Positions 1 to 6,743 of a stretch of 16,389 nucleotides of DNA are shown piece after piece (the stretch's first letter is position 1; each line of letters starts with the position of its first letter). The DNA lies in the NCBI GenBank assembly GCA_023432475.1, contig JAEYUN010000019.1, forward strand, positions 1 through 16,389, read 5' to 3'. The notes under the pieces were generated by a model that saw only the letters and a list, made by a program, of their open reading frames with translations, was not told where the DNA came from and did no database searches. The stretch is from Candidatus Parcubacteria bacterium (GTDB taxonomy: Bacteria; Patescibacteriota; Saccharimonadia; Saccharimonadales; Saccharimonadaceae). The translations under genes were made by a program, and so were the position numbers.

Positions 1-54
1 CTAAACTTTATATAGGCGACACTAATATTTGGTCTTCGAGTTAAGCGCTAGAGT

Positions 55-1119
55 TTAGTTGAGATCTTTGGTTTTTAGCTCGCGCTCAGAGATAATAAGC
101 TTTTCTATAAGGTCGTCAATATCACCATTCATCGCCTGGGGGATAGCAGAGCGACTGTAGCCTATGCGGTGATCGGTTATGCGGTCTTGTGGGAAGTTGT
201 AGGTACGAATTTTCTCACTACGATCTCCTGAGCCTATCAGGGAGCGACGCTCGGCCGTAGCTCGAGCATTTTCCTCATCGATTTTTATCTGGAGCAGACG
301 ACTCCTAAGTACGCTCATGGCTTTTAGCTTGTTCTTCAGCTGCGACTTCTCGTCCTGGTTGGTGACGACTAGACCGCTTGGTAGGTGGGTGATACGTACG
401 GCTGAGTCGGTTGTGTTGACGCTTTGACCACCATGTCCGCTAGCACGGTAAATATCGATCCGCAGGTCGGAATCCTTGATTTCGATGTCAGTCTCCTCAG
501 CCTCTGGCAGCACGGCTACAGTGACGGTGCTGGTATGTATTCGGCCCTGACTTTCGGTGACAGGTACACGCTGTACGCGGTGCACACCAGACTCAAACTT
601 CAGCTTGGCATAAGGTGAGTCGCCCTTAACGCCAAAAATAACTTCTTTGTAGCCCCCCGACTCATTGGCACTCTCGCTCAGAAGCTCGGTTTTGTAGCCG
701 TGGGTTTCGCACCAGCGCAGATACATACGGTATAGCTCGCCGGCAAACAAAGATGCTTCGTCACCTCCGGCGCCGGCTCTAATTTCAACGATAACGTTTT
801 TTTCGTCGTTGGGGTCTTTCGGGGTTAGCAAAACGAACAATTTTTCGTTCAGTTGTTCAAGTTCAACTTCGAGACGGGGCAGTTCTTCTTTGGCGAGTTC
901 GGCTAACTCATCGCTACCCGATGACATTTCACGGGCCTGGGCGATCTGACTATCTAGTTCTTTTTGACGCTTGGCTTTGACGAGCAAATCGTCAATCTCA
1001 GTCAGCCGCCGGTTTTTAGCCGCAAATGCCGGGTCAGCAAAAGCGTCTGGCTGCGCCAAAAAATCCGTCAGTTCGGTCTTTTCTTTTTCGAGAGTTTCAA
1101 TATCTAGTTTGATGTCCAT
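55..1119 (-). CDS. prfA: Peptide chain release factor 1 (RF1)
   Basis: Class I release factor that reads UAA and UAG in the ribosomal A site and triggers hydrolysis of peptidyl-tRNA. At 354 residues it is close to the usual ~360. Residues 1-100 form the charged helical first domain. The anticodon-like PxT tripeptide is PVT at 186-188 inside RVQRVPVTESQGRIHTS, which marks RF1 rather than RF2 (SPF). The catalytic GGQ is at 230-232 in ASGHGGQSVNTTDSAVRI, slightly divergent from the common GGQHVNKTDSA. Its start is an ATG six bases after an extended -10 box, without a Shine-Dalgarno sequence. It lies downstream of rpmE2 on the same strand, past a terminator. The partner methylase prmC, often the next gene, would lie outside the window to the left. 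The stop is TAA. Confidence 0.97.
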   Translation of the reverse strand: MDIKLDIETLEKEKTELTDFLAQPDAFADPAFAAKNRRLTEIDDLLVKAKRQKELDSQIAQAREMSSGSDELAELAKEELPRLEVELEQLNEKLFVLLTPKDPNDEKNVIVEIRAGAGGDEASLFAGELYRMYLRWCETHGYKTELLSESANESGGYKEVIFGVKGDSPYAKLKFESGVHRVQRVPVTESQGRIHTSTVTVAVLPEAEETDIEIKDSDLRIDIYRASGHGGQSVNTTDSAVRITHLPSGLVVTNQDEKSQLKNKLKAMSVLRSRLLQIKIDEENARATAERRSLIGSGDRSEKIRTYNFPQDRITDHRIGYSRSAIPQAMNGDIDDLIEKLIISERELKTKDLN

Positions 1120-1125
1120 ATGGCT

Positions 1126-1134
1126 ATTATCTCA
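1126..1134 (-). promoter_or_regulatory. Extended -10 promoter of prfA, predicts a leaderless mRNA
   Basis: Read on the minus strand this is TGAGATAAT: a TGn extension followed by GATAAT, a 5/6 match to the -10 consensus. Six bases separate it from the prfA ATG, which places the expected +1 on the A of the start codon. No convincing -35 is present; the upstream sequence is the rpmE2 terminator stem. Readthrough from rpmE2 could also supply prfA. Confidence 0.5.
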
Positions 1135-1139
1135 TAAAC

Positions 1140-1169
1140 AAAAACCGACCAATAAAATGGCCGGTTTTT
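1140..1169 (-). terminator. Rho-independent terminator after rpmE2
   Basis: A 12-base-pair stem (1140-1151 with 1158-1169) closes a 6-base loop. In the minus-strand RNA the single imperfect position is a G-U wobble, while in plus-strand RNA it would be an A-C mismatch. The minus-strand RNA ends in UUUUUGUUU. This indicates termination of rpmE2 transcription just before prfA. Confidence 0.75.
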
Positions 1170-1181
1170 GAAATGTAGAGC

Positions 1182-1511
1182 TTATTTTTCGGCTTTGGCA
1201 GCCTTTTTCTCTTTGCTGGCAGCAGCTTTCTTGGCTTTGTTGGCCAGAGCTTTTTTGCGCTCTTCGGCAGCAGCAGTACGAGCTTTAAAGCGGTCAACAC
1301 GCCCTTCGGTGTCGATAATCTTCTCTTCGCCCGTAAAGAATGGGTGCGAAGCGCTAGAAATGTGAACTTTCACAAGCGGGTATTCATTACCATCTTCCCA
1401 TTTAATGGTTTCGTTGCTGGTGGCTGTGCTTTTTGTCAAAAACGCAAACTTGGCTGCCTCGTCTTGGAAGACGACGTGACGATATTCGTTAGGATGTAAA
1501 TCTTTTTTCAT
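1182..1511 (-). CDS. rpmE2: Ribosomal protein L31, type B (zinc-free)
   Basis: Large-subunit protein that bridges to the small subunit. It starts MKKDLHPNEYRHVVFQD and continues through SSASHPFFTGEEKIIDTEGRVDRF, the L31 signature. There are no cysteines, so it is the type B, zinc-independent form. At 109 residues it exceeds the usual 80-90 because of a lysine/alanine-rich C-terminal tail from about residue 80. I start at the ATG at 1511; an in-frame TTG two codons upstream gives MTMKKD and is less likely. There is no Shine-Dalgarno sequence, and a perfect consensus promoter ends only 12 bases before the ATG, so the mRNA should have almost no leader. It is divergent from rpsB and followed by a terminator and then prfA. 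Confidence 0.95.
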   Translation of the reverse strand: MKKDLHPNEYRHVVFQDEAAKFAFLTKSTATSNETIKWEDGNEYPLVKVHISSASHPFFTGEEKIIDTEGRVDRFKARTAAAEERKKALANKAKKAAASKEKKAAKAEK

Positions 1512-1523
1512 AGTCAAGCAGAG

Positions 1524-1552
1524 ATTATATCTGTTAAGTATCTAAATGTCAA
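1524..1552 (-). promoter_or_regulatory. Consensus sigma-70 promoter of rpmE2
   Basis: On the minus strand: TTGACA (1552-1547), a 17-base spacer, then TATAAT (1529-1524). Both boxes match the consensus perfectly at ideal spacing. Twelve bases separate the -10 from the rpmE2 ATG, so the predicted 5' untranslated region is about six bases. Confidence 0.85.
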
Positions 1553-1557
1553 AGGGG

Positions 1558-1586
1558 TAGACAGAGTTACTTAACAGTGGTAGAAT
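1558..1586 (+). promoter_or_regulatory. Sigma-70 promoter of rpsB-tsf
   Basis: TAGACA (1558-1563), a 17-base spacer, then TAGAAT (1581-1586), each 5/6 to consensus. The predicted +1 is near 1593, giving a leader of about 74 bases. The -35 box lies only five bases from the -35 box of the divergent rpmE2 promoter, so the two promoters are back to back. Confidence 0.75.
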
Positions 1587-1613
1587 ACTCTGGTAATAAA
1601 TTTTAACGAAACA

Positions 1614-1666
1614 ACACTCGCAAGATATCCTATTAACAGGGGCGAGTGTGAAGGGAGAAGGATATC
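1614..1666 (+). promoter_or_regulatory. Candidate rpsB leader pseudoknot
   Basis: ACACTCGC (1614-1621) pairs perfectly with GCGAGTGT (1642-1649). GATATCC (1624-1630), in the loop of that hairpin, can pair with GGATATC (1660-1666), which ends at the base before the rpsB ATG. The two helices interlock as an H-type pseudoknot. The connecting segments are 2, 11 and 10 bases, and the last contains the AAGGGAG ribosome-binding site. Many S2 operons are autoregulated through their leader, so this is a plausible S2 binding site. The functional role is inference; GATATC also occurs once more at 1682-1687. Confidence 0.4.
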
Positions 1667-2380
1667 ATGGCCGTTGAGGTAGATATCAAGGCTTTGCTCG
1701 AAGCTGGTGTTCATTTCGGACACAAAACGAGCCGGTGGCACCCGAAAATGGCGCCGTTTATTCATAGTAAACGTCAGGATAGCCACATTATAGACCTGAC
1801 AAAAACTGTCGAGGCGCTAGAAACAGCTCTACCATTCTTGACGGCAACTGTTTCCAAAGGTAAACAGGTACTATTCGTCGGTACTAAAAAACAAGCTAAA
1901 GACATCGTCCGTCTTGCGGCCGAAAAAGTCGCTCAGCCCTTTGTAACTGAACGCTGGATGGGCGGTATGTTGACCAATGTCGCAACTGTCACGAGCCAAA
2001 TCAAGAATTTAAAGAACCTTGAGCGACGGATGGATGCCGGTGAGCTAGCTAATCGCTATTCAAAACTAGAAGTTCAGCGTTTTCAAGAAGAAATTGACGC
2101 GCTAAATAAGAAGTATAGCGGTGTTAAAGAGCTCAATGGCAAACCAGGTGCGGTTTTTGTGACCGATATCATCGAAGATATAAACGCCGTCCGCGAAGCT
2201 AAAAAGCTCGGCATCCCAGTTGTAGCTATTGTTGATACCAACGCCGATCCAAGTCTGGTTGACTACGTCATTCCTGGCAATGATGACGCTATTAAGGGCT
2301 TGTCGTTAATCTTGGGTTACGTCGTCAAAGCAGTCGAAGAAGGTAAATCCGTTCAGCAGCAAAAAGTGGCTGACAAATAA
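1667..2380 (+). CDS. rpsB: Ribosomal protein S2
   Basis: Small-subunit protein bound near the 30S neck and needed for bS1 docking in bacteria that have S1. Its 237 residues match the bacterial family. The N-terminus reads VDIKALLEAGVHFGHKTSRWHPKM; the core has VLFVGTKKQAK, ERWMGGMLTN and, near the C-terminus, IPVVAIVDTNADPSLVDYVIPGNDDAI, all family hallmarks. The start is set by AAGGGAG at 1651-1657, nine bases before the ATG. It is the first gene of a two-gene unit with tsf, 14 bases downstream, driven by the promoter at 1558-1586. The leader may fold into a pseudoknot at the ribosome-binding site. Confidence 0.98.
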   Translation: MAVEVDIKALLEAGVHFGHKTSRWHPKMAPFIHSKRQDSHIIDLTKTVEALETALPFLTATVSKGKQVLFVGTKKQAKDIVRLAAEKVAQPFVTERWMGGMLTNVATVTSQIKNLKNLERRMDAGELANRYSKLEVQRFQEEIDALNKKYSGVKELNGKPGAVFVTDIIEDINAVREAKKLGIPVVAIVDTNADPSLVDYVIPGNDDAIKGLSLILGYVVKAVEEGKSVQQQKVADK

Positions 2381-2394
2381 GGGAGCACAAAGAT

Positions 2395-2991
2395 ATGGCA
2401 ATTTCCATAGACGAGATTAAAAAACTGAAAGAACTGACTGGTGTTGGTTTGACCGATGCTAAGTCTGCGCTCGTGGAAGCTGAAGGTGATTTTGACAAAG
2501 CACTTGAAGCGATGCGCAAAAAGGGCCTTACTAAAGCCGAAAAACGTGGTGAACGCGAGGCCCTACAGGGCTTGGTAGATGCCTACGTCCATAGTGGACG
2601 CATAGGAGTAGTCGTTGAAGTAAACTGCGAGACTGACTTTGTGGCTCGCACCGACGACTTCAAAGCTCTGGTGCACGATATCGCCCTACAAGTATCGGCG
2701 ACATCACCACAGTACATTTCGCTAGACGGCGTGCCGGCTGACGTCAAAGAAGCCAAAAAAGCCGAGCTGGTTGAGAAGGCTACATCTGAAGGCAAACCGG
2801 CTGAAATAGCTGAAAAGATCGTTGAAGGCCAGTTGAACAAGTATTTTGCCGAGAAAACCCTTCTTGAGCAGCCGTTCATCAAGAACCCTGACATAACCAT
2901 GGGCGAACTTGTTAAAGAGCACATTTCGCGCCTAGGCGAGAATATTATTGTTCGCCAAATCAAGCGAGTCGAGCTCGGCGTTAGCGAGTAA
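2395..2991 (+). CDS. tsf: Elongation factor Ts, short form
   Basis: Guanine-nucleotide exchange factor for EF-Tu. The N-terminal UBA-like domain (residues 1-45, IDEIKKLKELTGVGLTDAKSAL) and the exchange motif TDFVAR (80-85, usually TDFVAKN) are clear. At 198 residues it is much shorter than the 283-residue E. coli protein and resembles the compact form with a single core domain, as in Thermus. GGGAG at 2381-2385 lies nine bases before the ATG. It is cotranscribed with rpsB and ends before a strong terminator. In most bacteria pyrH follows tsf; here that slot is empty. Confidence 0.97.
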   Translation: MAISIDEIKKLKELTGVGLTDAKSALVEAEGDFDKALEAMRKKGLTKAEKRGEREALQGLVDAYVHSGRIGVVVEVNCETDFVARTDDFKALVHDIALQVSATSPQYISLDGVPADVKEAKKAELVEKATSEGKPAEIAEKIVEGQLNKYFAEKTLLEQPFIKNPDITMGELVKEHISRLGENIIVRQIKRVELGVSE

Positions 2992-3024
2992 GAAGTCTCT
3001 AGGTGACGGTCGCGCCGCCCCGTG

Positions 3025-3058
3025 AACTATCCCTGTTGTGGCGACAGGGATAGTTTTT
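3025..3058 (+). terminator. Rho-independent terminator of rpsB-tsf
   Basis: AACTATCCCTGT (3025-3036) and ACAGGGATAGTT (3044-3055) form a perfect 12-pair stem with a 7-base loop. The T run is at 3054-3058. It sits between tsf and the frr promoter, so the two units are transcribed separately. Confidence 0.9.
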
Positions 3059-3063
3059 ATTCA

Positions 3064-3072
3064 TGCTACAAT
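3064..3072 (+). promoter_or_regulatory. Extended -10 promoter of the frr unit
   Basis: TGCTACAAT is TGn followed by TACAAT (5/6 to the -10 consensus); the same nine bases precede the DUF2207 gene at 12183. No good -35 is visible. The predicted +1 is near 3079, leaving a purine-rich leader of about 44 bases that ends in AGGAGG. It starts right after the tsf terminator. Confidence 0.55.
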
Positions 3073-3122
3073 TGGTGGTATACACGAAGAGATAGAAATA
3101 GAAGAATGAAGAGGAGGATAAG

Positions 3123-3677
3123 ATGTTCGACACTAAACCGTACGAACTGAAAATGACCCAGTCGCTTGAACATTTTGAAAACGAACTTAAAAAAGTTCGG
3201 ACTGGACGGGCTCACCCCGACATGCTGAGTGGTGTCACGGTAGAGGTTTATGGTACGCGCATGCCGCTTATTCAGGTTGCCAACGTCACTGTGCCGGAGC
3301 CGCAGTTATTGCAGGTTAATCCATTTGACCCAAGTAACGTCCAGGCCATAGTCGCTGCCATTCGTGACTCAAATTCACTTGGCTTTAACCCGACAGATGA
3401 CGGTCGTATTGTACGAGTGCCTATCCCCCCGCTTACCGAAGAGCTCAGGCGTGAAATCGCCAAACAGTTAGGCGACAAGGCGGAAGACTGTCGAATCGCA
3501 CTACGCGGTATTCGCCAAGATGCCCTCAAAGAGGCTAAGCGTCTCAAAGAGGCTAAACAGCTGTCAGAAGATGACGTCGTTCATATTGAAAAAGGTATTG
3601 ACGACGATATACGTGGGTATCAAGACAGAATTGACCAGATACTCCACGCCAAAGAAAAAGAAGTCATGACGGTCTAG
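3123..3677 (+). CDS. frr: Ribosome recycling factor
   Basis: With EF-G it splits the post-termination ribosome. At 184 residues it matches the usual 185. Visible family features are ELKKVRTGRAHPDML near residue 20, the beta domain with VEVYGTRMPLIQVANVTVPEPQLLQVNPFD, the IRDSNSLGFNPTDDGRIVRVPIPPLTEELRRE block, and a long C-terminal helix. AGGAGG at 3112-3117 sits five bases before the ATG. It heads a compact unit that continues through the 152-residue orphan, uppS, rseP, the CPBP protease and possibly proS. The normal upstream neighbour pyrH is missing. Confidence 0.98.
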   Translation: MFDTKPYELKMTQSLEHFENELKKVRTGRAHPDMLSGVTVEVYGTRMPLIQVANVTVPEPQLLQVNPFDPSNVQAIVAAIRDSNSLGFNPTDDGRIVRVPIPPLTEELRREIAKQLGDKAEDCRIALRGIRQDALKEAKRLKEAKQLSEDDVVHIEKGIDDDIRGYQDRIDQILHAKEKEVMTV

Positions 3678-3679
3678 AT

Positions 3680-4138
3680 ATGGCTGAAACGACAGTTCAT
3701 AACGGTGAAATTATCGACGTCAAGTTAGATACACCAGAAGTTTATAAAGGTTGGATAACAGATGTATTAAATAGCCATCAGGCAACCGAGCGAATATCGA
3801 GGATTAAGCTGGTGCTGAATCAGGTTGAATTTCTTAAGGCAGATGATGTCCTTAACGACTTAGGGCTAACTGAGAATATCACGGAAATATTGGTACGTTT
3901 GCGACAAGAGCTCATAGACCATACGCAAGAAACTACCCGTGAGCTCAATTTAGCTATGAAAAAATATAAAGCAGAATTACCCGAGTTTTATATACAAACA
4001 ATTCAAGACGGACCATGGCAGCTGGTTGAAGGTTTTACAGCTAGTGCGGATGCCGTCATTAATCCGGTAGTGATGGGCGAAGGGTTCAGTGGAGAGATTA
4101 TGGGAATCAGACTACTTGGAGTGGCGGAAAGTGAATAA
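3680..4138 (+). CDS. Unrecognised 152-residue protein between frr and uppS
   Basis: I do not recognise this protein. It starts MAETTVHNGEIIDVKL two bases after the frr stop and has no clear Shine-Dalgarno sequence, so it is probably translated by coupling to frr. Residues 20-110 look mostly helical and charged (SRIKLVLNQVEFLKADDVL, VRLRQELIDHTQETTRELNLAMKKYK). The last 40 residues are more hydrophobic and glycine-containing and could form a small beta region. There is no signal peptide, transmembrane segment or cysteine. Its last bases overlap the uppS start by eight. Its fixed place in a translation and cell-wall unit suggests a housekeeping role, but I cannot assign one. Codon use looks like that of its neighbours. 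Confidence 0.85.
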   Translation: MAETTVHNGEIIDVKLDTPEVYKGWITDVLNSHQATERISRIKLVLNQVEFLKADDVLNDLGLTENITEILVRLRQELIDHTQETTRELNLAMKKYKAELPEFYIQTIQDGPWQLVEGFTASADAVINPVVMGEGFSGEIMGIRLLGVAESE

Positions 4139-4817
4139 GATTCCGACTCACGTTGGTCTAATTATCGACGGTAATCGCCGTTGGGCTAAAGAATACGGAC
4201 TTCCGGTATGGGAGGGCCACTTAGCGGGCGTAACGGCGCTCGAGACCGTACTGCGTGAGCTAGTACATAGCGGAGTCAAGTACATATCTTTTTATACCTG
4301 GTCAACTGAAAACTGGAACCGGGCAGCAGACGAAGTCGCGGCCTTTATGAACATACTCCGCAAATTGTTTAAGGTGGAGTTAAAGCGTTTATTGGGCGAA
4401 GGTTGTAGGTTTGTCGTCTTGGGTGATAAAACGACCATACCCAAGGATATTCTGGAGATGATCGAGACTGCGGAGCATGACTCCAAAAACAACACCAAAG
4501 CCACCCTCGCTATGTGTTTTAACTACGGTGGTCAACAGGAAATAATCCGGGCAACCAAGCGGGTTATGGAAGACGCCGTAGAACCAGACACGCTTGATCA
4601 AGAGACTTTTTCCAAATACATCGATCATCCGGAAATACCACCTTGCGATGTTATTGTACGCACCAGTGGCGAGCAACGACTCAGTAATTTTATGTTGTGG
4701 CGCAGTGCTTATAGTGAGTTTATTTTTCTAGATAAATTTTGGCCAGATATGCGTGCCGAAGACGTAGCTGGTATTATAGAAGAATACAACAAACGTTCAC
4801 GTAGATATGGAGGGTGA
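4131..4817 (+). CDS. uppS: Isoprenyl transferase (undecaprenyl diphosphate synthase)
   Basis: Cis-prenyltransferase that adds isopentenyl units to a short allylic diphosphate, making the C55-type lipid carrier used for cell-wall glycans. Counted from my start: HVGLIIDGNRRWA has catalytic Asp13, then GHLAG, YTWSTENWNR (usually FSSENWxRP), and the C-terminal VIVRTSGEQRLSNFMLW with AYSEFIFLDKFWPD. I prefer the GTG at 4131 (MNKIPTHVG, 228 residues): GGAG at 4118-4121 is nine bases upstream and the N-terminus matches the family. A GTG at 4089 would add 14 residues. The start overlaps the preceding gene by eight bases (GTGAATAA). cdsA and dxr, usually next, are absent. Confidence 0.96.
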   Translation: MNKIPTHVGLIIDGNRRWAKEYGLPVWEGHLAGVTALETVLRELVHSGVKYISFYTWSTENWNRAADEVAAFMNILRKLFKVELKRLLGEGCRFVVLGDKTTIPKDILEMIETAEHDSKNNTKATLAMCFNYGGQQEIIRATKRVMEDAVEPDTLDQETFSKYIDHPEIPPCDVIVRTSGEQRLSNFMLWRSAYSEFIFLDKFWPDMRAEDVAGIIEEYNKRSRRYGG

Positions 4818-5984
4818 GTGGAAGTTCTAAGTTTTGCCATGTCAGTTCTCATTGGCCTATTACTATTGGTTATTTTGGTGGTTTTACATGAACTCGGCCA
4901 TGCTATCGTGGCCCGCCGTAATGGTGTCGTAGTTGAGGAGTTCGGTGTTGGGTTTCCGCCTCGGGCATGGGCTAAAAAACTGAAAAACGGCGTTTTACTA
5001 TCTTTGAACTGGCTGCCTCTGGGTGGTTTCGTTAAGCTGCAAGGCGAACATGACTCGGCCACCAAAAAGGGCGACTACGGAGCGGTATCGCTCTGGGCTA
5101 AAACCAAGATTTTATTGGCTGGCGTAGCCATAAACTGGCTGACCGCAGCCGTACTGTTGAGCGCCTTGGCATTTATTGGCCTGCCCAAAATTATTCCTAA
5201 TCAGTTCGCTGTAGCGGGAGACCTCACAGTAGATCGTCAGCCAGTGATAGCCGGACGGGTAGTCGATAACTTGCCAGCCGCCACCGCCGGTATTAAGTCG
5301 GGTGACGTTATATTGAACGTTGCGGGGCGGGAATTGTTCGACGCGTCAGAGTTAAGTGATATCACCGCCAGAAACAAAGGTGAAAATATCGATATTGTTA
5401 TCGAACGTCAAGGGGAAGTGCAAGTCAAAAATCTTACTCTTCGTTCCGATAACAAAGAAGGTGACGGTTATCTGGGGGTAGCTGCTACCCAACACAAACG
5501 AACAACCTATCGTTCGACCTGGTCGGCTCCTGTGGTTGGAACAGTGTTGACGGGCCAACTCACCAGCTACACCTTGAATAGTCTCGGCGATATGGCTGTC
5601 CAATTTGTAAGCGGAGTGTTCAATAAACTTAGTTTCAACGACGAAGCCCGAGAGGTGGGCGGCGCACAGTTAGCTAGTGTGGGTTCCAATGTAGGAGGGC
5701 CGCTGGCGATACTGGGTATGATATTCCCAGCGGCAGTTGCCGAAGGCCCGGCGGCTCTGCTACTTATTACGGCGCTTATCTCACTCACCTTAGCCGTTAT
5801 GAATATTCTACCTATCCCGGCACTGGACGGTGGACGTTGGTTTGTTACAATGCTATACCGCGTGGTTATTCGAAAGCCACTCAGCAAAGAAAAAGAAGAG
5901 CAGATACATGGCATAGGGTTCATGGTGCTCATTGGCTTAGTCTTGTTGATATCTGTTGCTGATATAGGCAAATTTATTAGATAA
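4818..5984 (+). CDS. rseP: Site-2 intramembrane zinc metalloprotease (M50B, RseP type)
   Basis: Membrane protease that cuts transmembrane segments, for example of anti-sigma factors or signal-peptide remnants. The 388 residues show a first membrane helix with the zinc motif HELGH (24-28), a second helix near 100-120, one PDZ domain (about 146-208, GRVVDNLPAATAGIKSGDVI) and NILPIPALDGGR (329-340), whose Asp337 is the third zinc ligand. A last helix spans about 366-382. There is a single PDZ, unlike the two of E. coli RseP. The GTG start touches the uppS stop directly (TGA then GTG), with GGAGGG at 4809-4814, three bases before it; an ATG at 4839 would drop seven residues and has no ribosome-binding site. 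Its last base is shared with the next gene. Confidence 0.94.
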   Translation: MEVLSFAMSVLIGLLLLVILVVLHELGHAIVARRNGVVVEEFGVGFPPRAWAKKLKNGVLLSLNWLPLGGFVKLQGEHDSATKKGDYGAVSLWAKTKILLAGVAINWLTAAVLLSALAFIGLPKIIPNQFAVAGDLTVDRQPVIAGRVVDNLPAATAGIKSGDVILNVAGRELFDASELSDITARNKGENIDIVIERQGEVQVKNLTLRSDNKEGDGYLGVAATQHKRTTYRSTWSAPVVGTVLTGQLTSYTLNSLGDMAVQFVSGVFNKLSFNDEAREVGGAQLASVGSNVGGPLAILGMIFPAAVAEGPAALLLITALISLTLAVMNILPIPALDGGRWFVTMLYRVVIRKPLSKEKEEQIHGIGFMVLIGLVLLISVADIGKFIR

Positions 5985-6736
5985 TGAACAAGAAAATTAT
6001 TCAAAATTCGGTTATAGCTATAGGCTATTGTTTATGGGCAGCCGGTGCGGTCATGTTTGTGTCCCTCGGAATAGCGAGCCCGCTGATTGAGTATGTTCTG
6101 TCCGATAGCGTTATCGGGTGGTTGACCTCGCCTTTAGGCGCGCTAGTGTTGAGTGCTTTTATCTATATGCTAGCGACTGTTATCGTGGTGTTGCCACTCA
6201 AATTGTCCCATGCAAAAGCTTGGCGGTGGGTTGGGGAGCAACTGGCCATGAGTCGGTCTTTTAGGTTACAAACAGTTCCTTGGGCAGTTTTCATATGGGG
6301 GGTCTACATGATAGTTTCGGTGGCCGTTATGCTTGTACTGTCGAGTTTGACGCTACCGGGATTGGACTTGGAACAGGTTCAACACGTCGGTTTTGATAAC
6401 TTAAGCGGCGTGGTGGAATATACGGCGGCTTTTTTAGCCTTAGTTGTATTCGCACCGCTCTTCGAAGAGATAATTTTTCGTGGTTATTTGTTTGGGCGGC
6501 TTCGCCGGCTAAACGGTTTTTGGGTTAGCGCTGTTTTTACTAGCTTGACTTTCGGACTGCTACATATGCAATTTAATGTGGGGGTAGATGTTTTCGTACT
6601 CAGTATTTTTCTATGTTTCTTGCGCGAAAAGTTTGACAGCATTTGGCCGGGTGTTTTAGTGCATGCTCTCAAAAACAGTCTCGCCTACACTTTGTTGTTC
6701 ATATTGCCGCTTTACGGCGTAAAACTGGTACAATAA
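5984..6736 (+). CDS. CPBP-family intramembrane metalloprotease
   Basis: A 250-residue, multi-helix membrane protein of the CPBP (Abi/Rce1-like) family. The family motifs are all present: motif 1 EEIIFRG with Glu161, Glu162 and Arg166; motif 2 FGLLH with His194; and the last motif HALKN with His227 and Asn231. Hydrophobic helices lie near 9-35, 50-75, 98-122, 143-160, 180-195, 200-213 and 222-245. The ATG overlaps the rseP stop by one base (TAATG), which implies translational coupling with another intramembrane protease. Substrates are unknown; bacterial members are linked to peptide maturation or self-immunity. The last codons (CTG GTA CAA TAA) also contain the -10 box used for proS. Confidence 0.9.
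   Translation: MNKKIIQNSVIAIGYCLWAAGAVMFVSLGIASPLIEYVLSDSVIGWLTSPLGALVLSAFIYMLATVIVVLPLKLSHAKAWRWVGEQLAMSRSFRLQTVPWAVFIWGVYMIVSVAVMLVLSSLTLPGLDLEQVQHVGFDNLSGVVEYTAAFLALVVFAPLFEEIIFRGYLFGRLRRLNGFWVSAVFTSLTFGLLHMQFNVGVDVFVLSIFLCFLREKFDSIWPGVLVHALKNSLAYTLLFILPLYGVKLVQ
6726..6734 (+). promoter_or_regulatory. Extended -10 promoter of proS, nearly leaderless
   Basis: TGGTACAAT is TGn followed by TACAAT, nine bases before the proS ATG, so the expected untranslated leader is about three bases. A weak -35, TTGCCG, sits at 6704-6709 with a 19-base spacer. The box is embedded in the last codons of the upstream gene. Cotranscription with the upstream genes is also possible. Confidence 0.45.
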
Positions 6737-6743
6737 TAAACAT

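Noticed and set aside
41..49. TTAAGCGCT at 41-49 recurs at 15245-15253.
   Set aside because: Nine shared bases across 16 kb could be chance, and the two contexts have nothing in common.
1..58. Inverted repeat CTAAACT (1-7) and AGTTTAG (52-58) around the end of prfA.
   Set aside because: Seven pairs across a 44-base gap, with no T run; too weak to call a terminator.
2583..2963. Minus-strand open frame opposite tsf.
   Set aside because: Antisense to a conserved gene with no recognisable protein features.
4089..4130. Longer uppS start at GTG 4089.
   Set aside because: The added 14 residues overlap the upstream gene deeply and do not resemble the family N-terminus; GTG 4131 has GGAG at nine bases.
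5567..6004. Minus-strand open frame opposite the end of rseP.
   Set aside because: Shadow of a strongly supported gene; no domain and no start signal.
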